Shown in pieces: positions 50,675-59,996 of a DNA stretch of 60,136 bases. The stretch comes from [Haemophilus] ducreyi (GTDB lineage: Bacteria > Pseudomonadota > Gammaproteobacteria > Enterobacterales > Pasteurellaceae). The stretch is taken from assembly GCF_900109315.1 (NCBI RefSeq), contig NZ_FOJC01000009.1:1-60136 (forward strand), given 5' to 3'. The translations under genes were made by a program, and so were the position numbers. Under the pieces are notes generated by a model, which did not search any database, was not told where the DNA came from, and was given only the letters and a program-made list of their open reading frames with translations. Position 1 is the stretch's first letter. The number at the start of each line of letters is the position of its first letter.

Positions 50675-51808
50675 ATGAACAACGTGAAGGTTCTTACTAT
50701 TTTAGGTACACGCCCAGAAGCGATTAAAATGGCACCTTTAATAACCAAATTGGTTACAGAAGAGGCGTTTGAGGCTAAATTGTGTGTCACCGGTCAACAT
50801 CGTGAAATGTTGGATCAGGTGTTAACCTTATTTGATTTAAAGCCTGATTTTGATTTGGCTATTATGCAGGCGGGGCAAGATTTAACGGATATTAGTGTGC
50901 GTATTTTGCAACAATTAAAAATACTCTTTGCAGAGTATCGGCCAGATATTGTTTTAGTACACGGCGATACGACTACTGCTTTAGCCAGTAGCTTAGCCTG
51001 TTATTATCATCAAATTCCATTGGCACATATTGAAGCAGGATTACGGACAGGCAACCGTTTTTCGCCTTTTCCTGAAGAAATAAATCGCCAGTTAATCAGC
51101 AGCTTAGCGGACTATCATTTTGCGCCGACTGAGACAGCCAAACAAAATTTATTACGTGAAAATAAACCCGCGCAGCAGATTTGGGTAACGGGTAACACTG
51201 TTATTGATGCACTGAGGTTAGCGTTGGCAAAAATTGAAGCGAATCAGCATTTACAGCATCAGTTAGCTGAGCAATATGCTTTTTTAGATCCCAATAAACC
51301 ATTGATTTTAGTCACTTGTCATCGGCGAGAAAGCTTTGGAAAAGGGATTCAGAATATTTGTGTTGCATTACTTGAATTAGCGAATCGTTATCCAGATATT
51401 CAAATTGTTTACCCGCTTCACTTAAATCCCAATGTTCGCCAACCCGTGCAAGATTTGTTGGCAAATATTGATAATATTTTTTTAATTGAACCTCAAGATT
51501 ATCTGCCATTTGTTTATTTAATGGATCGTTCTTATTTGATTTTGACAGACTCTGGTGGTATTCAAGAAGAGGCTCCTGCCTTAGCTAAGCCAGTGTTGGT
51601 AATGAGAGATATTTCAGAGCGTAACGAGGCGATTGCGGTAGGTGCCGTGCGGATAGTGGGAACCGATAGCGACAATATTGTGGCTGAGGTGCATCAGTTA
51701 TTAACAGATAAGTTGGCTTATCAACAGATGGCTCAAGCCGGTAATCCTTATGGGCAGGGGGACGCTTGTCAGCAGATTATTGCGATCCTGAAACAACATT
51801 TAATCTAA
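50675..51808 (+). CDS. wecB: UDP-N-acetylglucosamine 2-epimerase (non-hydrolysing)
   Basis: This 377-residue GT-B fold enzyme makes UDP-ManNAc from UDP-GlcNAc. Motifs: [94 protein letters not shown]. Full length and 26 bp from wecA. Confidence 0.97.
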   Translation: MNNVKVLTILGTRPEAIKMAPLITKLVTEEAFEAKLCVTGQHREMLDQVLTLFDLKPDFDLAIMQAGQDLTDISVRILQQLKILFAEYRPDIVLVHGDTTTALASSLACYYHQIPLAHIEAGLRTGNRFSPFPEEINRQLISSLADYHFAPTETAKQNLLRENKPAQQIWVTGNTVIDALRLALAKIEANQHLQHQLAEQYAFLDPNKPLILVTCHRRESFGKGIQNICVALLELANRYPDIQIVYPLHLNPNVRQPVQDLLANIDNIFLIEPQDYLPFVYLMDRSYLILTDSGGIQEEAPALAKPVLVMRDISERNEAIAVGAVRIVGTDSDNIVAEVHQLLTDKLAYQQMAQAGNPYGQGDACQQIIAILKQHLI

Positions 51809-51840
51809 AAGGCTTTACGCAACCAAGTAAAGCCTTTTCT
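51807..51840 (+). terminator. Terminator-like hairpin between wecB and wecC
   Basis: A perfect 12-bp stem (AAAAGGCTTTAC with GTAAAGCCTTTT) with an 8-nt loop and T residues starts at the wecB stop codon, inside the wec gene run. Confidence 0.75.
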
Positions 51841-51870
51841 CTACTCTAGTAGCAAACAGTGAGAACACGT

Positions 51871-53148
51871 ATGAATAGTTTTCAAACCATTTCGGTGGTG
51901 GGGTTAGGGTATATCGGGTTACCTACAGCAGCGGTTTTTGCACAAGCGGGCAAACGAGTTTTAGGTGTGGATATTAATCCGCAAACAGTGGCAACGATTA
52001 ATCAAGGTAATATTCATATTGTTGAGCCGGCATTAGCGGAAGTTGTGCAACAAGCGGTTGAAAAAGGGGGGTTGTCGGCGAGTACAGCAGTACAACCTGC
52101 TGATGTATTTATAATTGCAGTACCCACGCCGTTGGATCAGGATCATCAGCCAGATTTGAGCTACATTAAAGCCGCGGCGGAAATGATCGCACCTCACTTA
52201 CAAGCGGGTAATTTAGTTGTATTAGAATCCACTTCGCCAGTTGGGACTACCGAACAATTAGCAGAATGGTTACAACAAGCGCGTCCCGATCTGCTTTTAC
52301 CGACTTCAACAACAGCCAAGCCTAATATTCAATTGGCTTATTGTCCTGAACGGGTACTGCCCGGTAAAGTCATGACAGAATTATTGACTAATGATCGTGT
52401 GATTGGTGGAATAACCGCAGAAGCTACGCAACAAGCGGTAGATTTATACAAAATTTTTGTTAAAGGGCGCTGTATTCCAACTAATGCACGTACTGCAGAA
52501 ATGTGTAAATTAACCGAAAATAGTTTTCGGGACGTGAATATTGCATTTGCCAATGAATTATCTATGGTTTGCGATCAGCTTAACATTAATGTTTGGCAAT
52601 TAATTGCATTAGCCAACTGTCACCCACGCGTTAATATTTTACAACCCAGTGCGGGTGTCGGTGGCCATTGTATCGCAGTCGACCCTTGGTTTATTGTTGC
52701 TCAAGCTCCTCAGCAAGCACGTTTAATTCAGACCGCTCGGCAGGTTAATGATGCTAAACCGCATTGGGTAATTAAGCAGATTAAACAGATGTGGGCAGAT
52801 TGTGTAATGGCTAATAATTGTCGCCCAAGTGATATCAAAATAGCTTGCTTAGGGCTAGCATTTAAGCCAGATATCGATGATTTACGTGCTAGTCCCGCCC
52901 TTGAAATTACGCAACACTTAACTGAATGGCAATTAGCTGAACTTATGGTGGTTGAGCCGAATATCACTGATTTACCGACATCGTTAGTAGGGAAAGCACA
53001 GCTAGTGAGCTTAGAATATGCAATGACACAAACGGATATTTTAGTCTTGTTAGTGGCACATACACCATTTAAAGCGGTTGCTTCACAGCTGTTGTCAGCT
53101 AAATGGCGGTTAGATATTTGCGGTTTGCAGGCAGTAACGAGAACATAA
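51871..53148 (+). CDS. wecC: UDP-N-acetyl-D-mannosamine dehydrogenase
   Basis: This 425-residue NAD-dependent dehydrogenase oxidises UDP-ManNAc to UDP-ManNAcA. Features: the N-terminal VVGLGYIGLPTAAVFAQAG, HIVEPALAEVV, VPTPLDQDHQPDLSY, LESTSPVGTTEQL, YCPERVLPG, AEMCKLTENSFRDVNIAFANEL (catalytic Lys), the GVGGHCIAVDPWFIV cysteine, and the C-terminal ACLGLAFKPDIDDLR. The ATG at 51871 gives the family start; GTG 51859 is possible. Two bases separate it from wecD. Confidence 0.97.
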   Translation: MNSFQTISVVGLGYIGLPTAAVFAQAGKRVLGVDINPQTVATINQGNIHIVEPALAEVVQQAVEKGGLSASTAVQPADVFIIAVPTPLDQDHQPDLSYIKAAAEMIAPHLQAGNLVVLESTSPVGTTEQLAEWLQQARPDLLLPTSTTAKPNIQLAYCPERVLPGKVMTELLTNDRVIGGITAEATQQAVDLYKIFVKGRCIPTNARTAEMCKLTENSFRDVNIAFANELSMVCDQLNINVWQLIALANCHPRVNILQPSAGVGGHCIAVDPWFIVAQAPQQARLIQTARQVNDAKPHWVIKQIKQMWADCVMANNCRPSDIKIACLGLAFKPDIDDLRASPALEITQHLTEWQLAELMVVEPNITDLPTSLVGKAQLVSLEYAMTQTDILVLLVAHTPFKAVASQLLSAKWRLDICGLQAVTRT

Positions 53149-53150
53149 AA

Positions 53151-53825
53151 ATGCTGAATTCAACATCATCAACCATTATTTCGCCAGATCAATGGCTATC
53201 AGATTTTTTTGGTCGTCCTATTGTGCAAGTAAAAGTGGCTACTACCGATCATCAACAAATACAAAAGCTAGCGCAACAAGGGTTGCAATTAGCCAGCAGT
53301 GAGATCGTTTTTGCATTGCCATTAGCAAATAACGTGTGCAAACCAACCACTTGTCAGCAAGCAACAACTTGCGATCTTAATGAATTAACATTGTTATTTG
53401 GTCAAGCATTTCCACATAGCCGTTTTGGTCCGCCTTGGTTTTCAGCCTCTGAAAATTGCCGCTTCTATCAAACGTGGATTCGGCGAGCGGTACAAGGTGA
53501 ATTTGATGATCTTTGCTTAATTCAACGATCAGAAGATGGGCAGTTACAAGGCGGGATTAGCCTCAGAAGGCAACAACAAGAGGGACAACCGCCTTATGCC
53601 CAAGTAGGGTTATTGGCAGTTGATCCGCTTTTTCAACGCCAAGGGGTTGGGCGAACATTATTACAAGCGGCTATAAATTGGGCATTAACACAACAGCTTG
53701 AACATTTAGTGATTAGTACACAATTGAGCAATTTAAATGCAATAAATTGTTATTTAACTTTCAATGCTCGAGTCGTAAGCACTCATTATTGGTTTTACCC
53801 ACGGTTACACAATGATTCCTTTTAA
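53151..53825 (+). CDS. wecD: dTDP-4-amino-4,6-dideoxygalactose acetyltransferase (WecD-like)
   Basis: A 224-residue protein, the size of E. coli WecD. The C-terminal GNAT domain (about 85-224) has VGLLAVDPLFQRQGVGRTLLQAAINWA, the acetyl-CoA binding loop, and the end NLNAINCYLTFNARVVSTHYWFYPR typical of WecD. It acetylates dTDP-Fuc4N. ATG 53151 directly after the wecC stop is chosen; a longer frame from 53103 overlaps wecC. It overlaps wecE by 14 bp. Confidence 0.93.
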   Translation: MLNSTSSTIISPDQWLSDFFGRPIVQVKVATTDHQQIQKLAQQGLQLASSEIVFALPLANNVCKPTTCQQATTCDLNELTLLFGQAFPHSRFGPPWFSASENCRFYQTWIRRAVQGEFDDLCLIQRSEDGQLQGGISLRRQQQEGQPPYAQVGLLAVDPLFQRQGVGRTLLQAAINWALTQQLEHLVISTQLSNLNAINCYLTFNARVVSTHYWFYPRLHNDSF

Positions 53826-54942
53826 TAAACCACCATTGGTGGGCAATGAATTAGCCTATATTCAACAGGCGTTACAGCAAGACAAATTATCAGGTGATGG
53901 TTATTATAACCAGCAAGCGGAACAATGGTTAGAAAAGCAATTTTCGACAGTAAAAGCGTTATTAACGCCATCTTGTACTGCCGCATTAGAAATGGCGGCG
54001 ATTCTGTTAGATATCCAAGCTGGCGATGAAGTGATTATGCCTAGCTATACTTTTGTGTCGACTGCAAATGCATTTGTGTTGCGTGGCGCTAAAATTGTGT
54101 TTGTTGATATTCGTCCGGATACCATGAATATTGATGAACAGAAAATTGAAGCGACAATTACGGATAGAACTAAAGTGATTGTTCCAGTGCATTACGCGGG
54201 CGTAGCTTGTGAGATGGATACAATTATGGCATTAGCGGCTAAATATCAGCTATATGTGGTTGAAGATGCTGCACAGGCAATGATAGCAAGCTATAAAAAT
54301 CGCCCATTAGGCACGATTGGACATTTGGGGTGTTATAGTTTTCACGAAACTAAAAATTATAGTTCGGCAGGTGAAGGTGGAGCGCTGTTAATTAATGATG
54401 CGACATTAGTCAGTCGCGCAGAAATTATTCGCGAGAAAGGCACTGATCGAAGTCAGTTTTTTCGAGGACAAGTTGATAAATATACGTGGCGAGATATTGG
54501 ATCAAGTTATCTCATGTCGGAGTTACAAGCGGCTTATTTATATGCACAATTTACGGTGGCAGAACAGATTAATCAAACACGTTTAGCAATGTGGCAACGT
54601 TATTATCAAGCGTTATTGCCTTTTGCTAATAGCGGGCGGATAACATTAGCCAAATTACCGCCAGAATGCCAACATAATGCGCATTTATTTTATTTAAAAT
54701 TAACAGATTTGGCCGATCGGAACGCGTTATTAACTTGGCTTAAACAACACGATATTTTAGCGGTGTTTCATTATATTCCATTGCATTCCAGTCCAGCGGG
54801 TAAACAATTTGGGCGCTTTGTCGGTGAGGATCAATTTACAACACAAGAAAGTGAGCGCTTGCTAAGGTTACCCTTGTTTTATAATTTGCATCTAACAGAG
54901 CAACAACGTGTGATTGAAGTTGTGGCGGATTATTTTCAGTAA
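53812..54942 (+). CDS. wecE: dTDP-4-amino-4,6-dideoxygalactose transaminase (WecE)
   Basis: This 376-residue PLP aminotransferase of the DegT/DnrJ/EryC1 family converts dTDP-4-keto-6-deoxyglucose to dTDP-Fuc4N. Seen: IPFNKPPLVGNELAYIQQAL, LTPSCTAALEMAAILL, GDEVIMPSYTFVSTANAFVLRGA, VVEDAAQA, SFHETKNYSSAGEGGAL with the PLP lysine, and WRDIGSSYLMSELQAAYLYAQ. Its stop overlaps the wzxE start by one base. Confidence 0.96.
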   Translation: MIPFNKPPLVGNELAYIQQALQQDKLSGDGYYNQQAEQWLEKQFSTVKALLTPSCTAALEMAAILLDIQAGDEVIMPSYTFVSTANAFVLRGAKIVFVDIRPDTMNIDEQKIEATITDRTKVIVPVHYAGVACEMDTIMALAAKYQLYVVEDAAQAMIASYKNRPLGTIGHLGCYSFHETKNYSSAGEGGALLINDATLVSRAEIIREKGTDRSQFFRGQVDKYTWRDIGSSYLMSELQAAYLYAQFTVAEQINQTRLAMWQRYYQALLPFANSGRITLAKLPPECQHNAHLFYLKLTDLADRNALLTWLKQHDILAVFHYIPLHSSPAGKQFGRFVGEDQFTTQESERLLRLPLFYNLHLTEQQRVIEVVADYFQ

Positions 54943-56207
54943 TGCAGTTGTTAAGTAAAATAGCGATTTGGACAACATTCGCGACCTTATTCAAATTAGT
55001 GGTTGGCTTGCTCGTGCTGAAACTTTTAGCTTGGCAGTTTGGTACAGTAGGCTTAGGACAAGCAGCCAATTTTATGACGTTGATCACAGTCTTGACGGTC
55101 TTTGCTGGTGGAGGTATCGCGAATGGTGTAACTAAATATGTAGCAGAGTTTGAACATCATTTACCAAAACAGCAGGCTTTGCTCGCAACGGTTAATTTGA
55201 TTACGGTATTCTTTTCTTGCCTATTAGCGGTCTGTTTTATTAGTTTTTCTCACAAAATCAGTGAATGGTTGTTTTATACCTCGACATATAGTGGCGTCAT
55301 CATTGCCACAGGCATAATGCAATTTGGTATTGCCTGTAGTCATTATGCGTTGGCGATTTTAAAAGGATATCGTGCGGTTAAAGCGGTAGCAATTAGCCTG
55401 ATATTGGGAACCTTAATCGGCTTGGTGGTTTGCTTAATTGCATTCTATATCGCGGGCTATCAAGGCATCTTAATTGGGCTAGTTGCCATTCCGGCGTTTA
55501 CTTTTTTACCGGCTAGCTATTTTCTGCATAAACAGTTGTCAATGATCAAGTTATGTTGTTTTGCCTTTGTGCCACAACAGGCTAGTAACTTATTCAAATT
55601 TAGTTTGATGGTATTGATCACGGCAGTAACTTTACCTGTAGCACATATTTTAATGCGACAGTTAATCGTTGAATCACACTCATTCACGGATGTCGGTTTA
55701 TGGCAAGCCGTTAGCAAAATATCAGATGCTTATATACAATTAATCACGGTTGTTTTTTCGGTTTATTTATTACCTAGTTTGGCTAAATTACACTCTGCTG
55801 AAGCGATTAAAACAGAATTACAGCGCGTGATTAAATGGGTCGCAATGGTATTATCATTCATCGCCTTGTTGATATTTATTAGCCGTGAATGGTTAATTAT
55901 GCTACTTTATTCGCCCGCTTTTTTATCAATGAAAGTGCTGTTTGGTTGGCAATTGTTGGGTGATATTTTTAAAGTGCTTGCCTATGTTTTTGGTTATTTG
56001 GTGATTGCGAAAGCGCGTTTAACATTATATTTATTGGCAGAGTTAATACAGCTTGGTTTATTAGTCGGCATTGGCTATTTACTGATCCCTCAATATGGCG
56101 CGGTTGGCGCAGTGCAAACATATTGTTTGACGTATTTATGCTATTTGATCGTCTGTATTGCAGTATTTATGCTCTACTTGAAACGATCTTCGCTTAAACA
56201 GCACTGA
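54942..56207 (+). CDS. wzxE: Lipid III flippase WzxE
   Basis: This 421-residue polytopic inner membrane protein has about 12 hydrophobic segments and belongs to the Wzx/MATE-like polysaccharide flippases. FKLVVGLLVLKLLAWQFGTVGLGQAANFMTL at the start is close to E. coli WzxE. It moves the undecaprenyl-linked trisaccharide GlcNAc-ManNAcA-Fuc4NAc to the periplasmic face. Start TAATG coupled to wecE. Confidence 0.94.
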   Translation: MQLLSKIAIWTTFATLFKLVVGLLVLKLLAWQFGTVGLGQAANFMTLITVLTVFAGGGIANGVTKYVAEFEHHLPKQQALLATVNLITVFFSCLLAVCFISFSHKISEWLFYTSTYSGVIIATGIMQFGIACSHYALAILKGYRAVKAVAISLILGTLIGLVVCLIAFYIAGYQGILIGLVAIPAFTFLPASYFLHKQLSMIKLCCFAFVPQQASNLFKFSLMVLITAVTLPVAHILMRQLIVESHSFTDVGLWQAVSKISDAYIQLITVVFSVYLLPSLAKLHSAEAIKTELQRVIKWVAMVLSFIALLIFISREWLIMLLYSPAFLSMKVLFGWQLLGDIFKVLAYVFGYLVIAKARLTLYLLAELIQLGLLVGIGYLLIPQYGAVGAVQTYCLTYLCYLIVCIAVFMLYLKRSSLKQH

Positions 56208-56238
56208 GATAATAACGCTTACATTTTTGAGATTGGCT

Positions 56239-57324
56239 ATGAACCCCATTTATCATCTGCTTAGTTCAGATATCCCACAGCATAACCAGAGTGTATTGGA
56301 TTTTTTTCAATCACAGTTATTACCAGTATTAGCGGACCAACAACATATTTTTTATGTAGTTAATCAAACCCGTTTGCAAGAACAATATCCCGCATTAAAA
56401 CTCCATTGTTTTAATAGCAAAGGCGCGATTGCCAAAGCGGTGCTACAGGTTGCAAAAAAAGAGCCGAACGCACAATTTATCTTGCATGGTCAATATAACG
56501 TATGGCTATGGTGTGCAATTTTAGTTGGAAAATTACCCGCTTATCGTTGCTATTGGCATATTTGGGGCGCAGATTTATATCAAGTATCAACAGATTGGCG
56601 GTTTAAATTATTTTATCCTCTTCGCCGTTTAGCCCAACAAAAACTCACGCATATTTGGGCAACCCGTGGTGATTTAGCTTATGTAGCACAACACTTAGCT
56701 CGGCAAAAGAGAGATGATCGGCTGGTGTATTTTCCGACAAAAATGAGATCAGCTAGGTGGTTGGCTCATCCAAAAGAGCATAATTCTGAAACAAAGATCA
56801 CGATCTTGTTAGGAAATTCAGGTGATCCTGCTAATCAACATCTGACAGCATTAACGCACATTAAACAGAGTTTAGCAGCACAATCAGTGAAGATTATCAT
56901 TCCTATGGGCTATCCAGCACATAATCAACGTTATATTCAACAGGTAAAACAACAAGCTGAACGTTTATTCCCCGTAAATACAGTGCAAATTTTGATCGAA
57001 AAATTATCATTTATCGATTATTTAGCATTGTTGCAACAATGTGATCTCGGCTATTTTAACTTTACCCGTCAACAAGGGATCGGCACCCTTTGTTTACTAA
57101 TACAATTGGGTATTCCTTGTGTGTTACACCGCCAAAATCCGTTCACCTTAGATATGGATTACGAACAGATTCCTTTTTTGTATCATGATCAATTAAATGT
57201 TACCGCTATTCGCCAAACGCAACGCCAACTTGCTAAGGTAGACAAACAGCAAATTGCCTTTTTTGCCCCCAATTATGCTAAACAGTGGATATCATTATTA
57301 ACCGAGGTCAGTCAGAAACAATGA
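56239..57324 (+). CDS. wecF: TDP-Fuc4NAc:lipid II Fuc4NAc transferase (WecF)
   Basis: This 361-residue cytoplasmic or peripheral glycosyltransferase of the GT56 type adds Fuc4NAc to complete lipid III. Family-like parts: YHLLSSDIPQHNQSVLDFF, the WHIWGADLYQ segment, ITILLGNSGDPANQHLTAL, IPMGYPAHNQRYIQQV, and GIGTLCLLIQLGIPCVLHRQNPF. ATG 56239 chosen over TTG 56227. It overlaps wzyE by 4 bp (ATGA). Confidence 0.94.
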   Translation: MNPIYHLLSSDIPQHNQSVLDFFQSQLLPVLADQQHIFYVVNQTRLQEQYPALKLHCFNSKGAIAKAVLQVAKKEPNAQFILHGQYNVWLWCAILVGKLPAYRCYWHIWGADLYQVSTDWRFKLFYPLRRLAQQKLTHIWATRGDLAYVAQHLARQKRDDRLVYFPTKMRSARWLAHPKEHNSETKITILLGNSGDPANQHLTALTHIKQSLAAQSVKIIIPMGYPAHNQRYIQQVKQQAERLFPVNTVQILIEKLSFIDYLALLQQCDLGYFNFTRQQGIGTLCLLIQLGIPCVLHRQNPFTLDMDYEQIPFLYHDQLNVTAIRQTQRQLAKVDKQQIAFFAPNYAKQWISLLTEVSQKQ

Positions 57325-58625
57325 TGTTAGTCGAATATCTCTTACTTAGTAGCTGTTATATATGCTCTGCTTGCTTGATGTTATCTTTCATTTATAAAGC
57401 CTATCAGCATCAACAATTTTCATTTCATTGGTTATTCAGTATTATTTATTTCAGTACCTTTTATCTAGGTTTCCCGTGCTCAATGTTATTGGCATTGCTG
57501 TTTGATGTAACGATACCTAACTATGAAATGTTATTACTCACCTTATTGACCGCGTTAGTGAGCTACTTACTGTATTACTTCGTTTATAAACGAGTAAATT
57601 TGATTCGACAAGCGGTACAGAAAAGACAAGATTTTGCCAAATCAGAAGCTATTTTGACCGCTTCACTATTGTGTATGATGGGACTATTTAGCTTAATCGC
57701 TTTTATCTCAATGAATGGCTTGTTAATTTTTAAATTAGAAAAATATAGCCAAATCTTTTCTAGTATCGTACAAGGTATCCCACTAAAACGCTTTTTTTAT
57801 TTTTTCATTGCGGGCTTGTTAGTCTTATTCTTCCTATATGAAAATAAAAAAAACTGGTTAGCATTTTTATTGATTGGCGCATTTTTTGGAGGTTTTGCCT
57901 ATCTTGCGGTGGGCGGAACACGGGCTAACCTTGGTTTAGCGATCGTATTATTCTTATTATTAGGCCTTTATAAAGGCTATTTATCATATAAATGGTTGCT
58001 CTTCATTGGCGCTAGTATGATTGGCTTAATGTTTCTGCTTGCATTAGCGCGCTATAATTTGAATGTCAGTGGGCGAGAAGCCTTTTTCACTTTCTTATAT
58101 TTAACCAGAGATACCTTTTCCCCTTGGGAAAACGTAGCCTTATTATTCAGCCACCCGCTTGAATATCAAGGTTTAATGCCGATCGTACGTGATTTTTATG
58201 TCTATTTACCCAATTGGATCTGGGCAGACAAACCCGATCAAATTGTGAATACCGCTACTTATTTTACACACCAAGTATTAGGCAACGCTTCAGCATTAGT
58301 CATCTCACCAACCTTATTAGGTTCATTCTATATTATGGGTGGTTTTACAATGATAGCCATAGGTATGGCATTAAGCGGGCTAATTATCAAACTTTTTGAT
58401 CAATTATTAGCTTATGCTAAACAGCACATTAAACACAGCAGTGCAGCCATCTTACAAGCCTATTGCTTTGCCAACCTATTTAACTTAATCGTATTAGTTC
58501 GTGATGGATTCGATGCCTTCTGTTCCCGCTTGGTTTTCTTTAGCCTTATTTTTGGTTGCTGTTGGTTAGTTGCGCATGCAATAAACCACATCATCATAAA
58601 CAAACACGTGGTGAAGGAAAAATAA
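57321..58625 (+). CDS. wzyE: ECA polysaccharide polymerase WzyE
   Basis: This 434-residue inner membrane protein of about 11 helices occupies the wzyE position between wecF and wecG. Segments such as YLAVGGTRANLGLAIVLF, ALARYNLNVSGREAFFTFLYLTRDTFSPWEN and FYVYLPNWIWADKPD match the WzyE family as I recall it. It joins trisaccharide repeats on the carrier lipid. The ATG at 57321 overlaps the wecF stop. Confidence 0.93.
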   Translation: MMLVEYLLLSSCYICSACLMLSFIYKAYQHQQFSFHWLFSIIYFSTFYLGFPCSMLLALLFDVTIPNYEMLLLTLLTALVSYLLYYFVYKRVNLIRQAVQKRQDFAKSEAILTASLLCMMGLFSLIAFISMNGLLIFKLEKYSQIFSSIVQGIPLKRFFYFFIAGLLVLFFLYENKKNWLAFLLIGAFFGGFAYLAVGGTRANLGLAIVLFLLLGLYKGYLSYKWLLFIGASMIGLMFLLALARYNLNVSGREAFFTFLYLTRDTFSPWENVALLFSHPLEYQGLMPIVRDFYVYLPNWIWADKPDQIVNTATYFTHQVLGNASALVISPTLLGSFYIMGGFTMIAIGMALSGLIIKLFDQLLAYAKQHIKHSSAAILQAYCFANLFNLIVLVRDGFDAFCSRLVFFSLIFGCCWLVAHAINHIIINKHVVKEK

Positions 58626-58626
58626 A

Positions 58627-59349
58627 ATGGAAAAAGTAGCAATACGGGGCATAGATATTCTGCTAGCAGAAAATAAATACAGTTTAGCTAATTTTTTAAT
58701 CAATCAACAAACCATTAGAACCGGTAGATTAATCGCAATTAATGCCGAGAAAGTGATTATTAGTGAACAACAACCAAATTTAACCGCACTCATCACACAA
58801 GCTGAATATAAATATGCAGATGGAATAAGTATTATCTATGCCATTAAACAGAAATATCCACAGTTAAAAACAATAGAACGCATTCCCGGTGTTGAATTAT
58901 GGGAAATCCTAATGCAGACCGCCGGAGAATTAGGTATACCAGTTTTTTTAGTCGGAGGAACTGCAGACACATTAGCAAAAGTTAAACAAAAATTGACCGC
59001 TTATCATGTTAATATCGTTGGCTACCAAGACGGCTATTTTCAACATGAAGATGAACTACAAATTATTCAACGCATTCAACAAAGCGGAGCAAAGTTAATT
59101 AGTGTTGGAATGGGAACACCAAAGCAAGAATTATTTATATTCAAAGCTCATCAACACTATCCTAATGCACTGTATATGGGCGTTGGAGGTAGCTATGATG
59201 TTTTTATTGGCAAAGTAAAACGAGCACCTAAAATATGGCAAAAATTCGGCCTAGAATGGTTATATCGACTGATCAAACAACCAACACGTTGGCGTAGACA
59301 GCTCAACTTATTACGATTTACATATTACTATTATACAAAACAGCTATAA
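58627..59349 (+). CDS. wecG: UDP-ManNAcA:lipid I ManNAcA transferase (WecG)
   Basis: This 240-residue WecG/TagA/CpsF-family (GT26) glycosyltransferase makes lipid II by adding ManNAcA to GlcNAc-PP-undecaprenol. Seen: INAEKVIISEQQP, YKYADGISIIYAIKQKYP, ERIPGVELWEILMQ, PVFLVGGTADTLAKVKQKL, SVGMGTPKQELFIFKAHQHYP and GVGGSYDVFIGKVKRAPKIWQKFGLEWLYRLIKQPTRWRRQL. Last gene of the cluster, as in E. coli; 1 bp from wzyE. Confidence 0.96.
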   Translation: MEKVAIRGIDILLAENKYSLANFLINQQTIRTGRLIAINAEKVIISEQQPNLTALITQAEYKYADGISIIYAIKQKYPQLKTIERIPGVELWEILMQTAGELGIPVFLVGGTADTLAKVKQKLTAYHVNIVGYQDGYFQHEDELQIIQRIQQSGAKLISVGMGTPKQELFIFKAHQHYPNALYMGVGGSYDVFIGKVKRAPKIWQKFGLEWLYRLIKQPTRWRRQLNLLRFTYYYYTKQL

Positions 59350-59430
59350 AAATCAACAAATTTGCCAATTATTATTCATTTTGCATAAATTAAAAGCAAG
59401 CGAATGAATTTTTCGATTTTTTTATAAAAA

Positions 59431-59461
59431 TTGCTAGACAATAAAAAATGAAATCTATAAT
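59431..59461 (+). promoter_or_regulatory. Candidate promoter of the tRNA-16S unit
   Basis: TATAAT (59456) is preceded by TTGCTA (19-bp spacer) or TAGACA (15-bp spacer), with an A/T-rich upstream stretch and a GC-rich GCGGCGC near +10, a feature of stable-RNA promoters. Confidence 0.5.
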
Positions 59462-59506
59462 ATATCCTTCTGTTGCGGCGCAATATGCTAAACAATGTAA
59501 GTCAAA

Positions 59507-59583
<77 letters not shown>

Positions 59584-59610
59584 GATGGTCAAAGTTATAT
59601 TCAAGCAATG

Positions 59611-59686
59611 GTGGCTATAGCTCAGTTGGTAGAGCCCCGGATTGTGATTCCGGTTGTCGTGAGTTCGAGTCTCATTAGTCACCCCA
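59611..59686 (+). tRNA. tRNA-His (anticodon GTG)
   Basis: Acceptor GTGGCTA/TAGTCAC, discriminator C, encoded CCA, and an extra 5' G available at 59610 as required for tRNA-His. Anticodon GTG at 59644-59646 in the loop TTGTGAT. Confidence 0.96.
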
Positions 59687-59712
59687 TTTTACATTACTAT
59701 GTAATGTTATAT

Positions 59713-59789
59713 CGGCGAGTAGCGCAGCTTGGTAGCGCAACTGGTTTGGGACCAGTGGGTCGTAGGTTCAAATCCTATCTCGCCGACCA
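59713..59789 (+). tRNA. tRNA-Pro (anticodon TGG)
   Basis: A 77-nt cloverleaf: acceptor CGGCGAG/CTCGCCG, anticodon stem ACTGG/CCAGT around TTTGGGA (anticodon 59747-59749), T-loop GTTCAAATC, encoded CCA. Confidence 0.96.
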
Positions 59790-59793
59790 TTTT

Positions 59794-59806
59794 TGCTCTT
59801 TAACAA
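59794..59806 (+). promoter_or_regulatory. rRNA boxA antitermination site
   Basis: TGCTCTTTAACAA is the rrn leader boxA. It is followed by CAGACAATCTGTGTGGGCAC (59811), also found in enterobacterial rrn leaders and spacers. It begins four bases after the CCA end of tRNA-Pro. Confidence 0.85.
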
Positions 59807-59996
59807 CGAATCAGACAATCTGTGTGGGCACTTGTTGATTGACTTAATTTTATATGTTTTATAAAAACTTGAAGTCTTAATAAGTGCTTAAACTAGAAAT
59901 TCATATTAATTTAATTCCTTTTGTTTTACTTTCAAGTGAAATGAAAGAGAAGAGAAGTGAACTAAGCTAAGCAGTTATTGAGCGATTAAACTTTTT

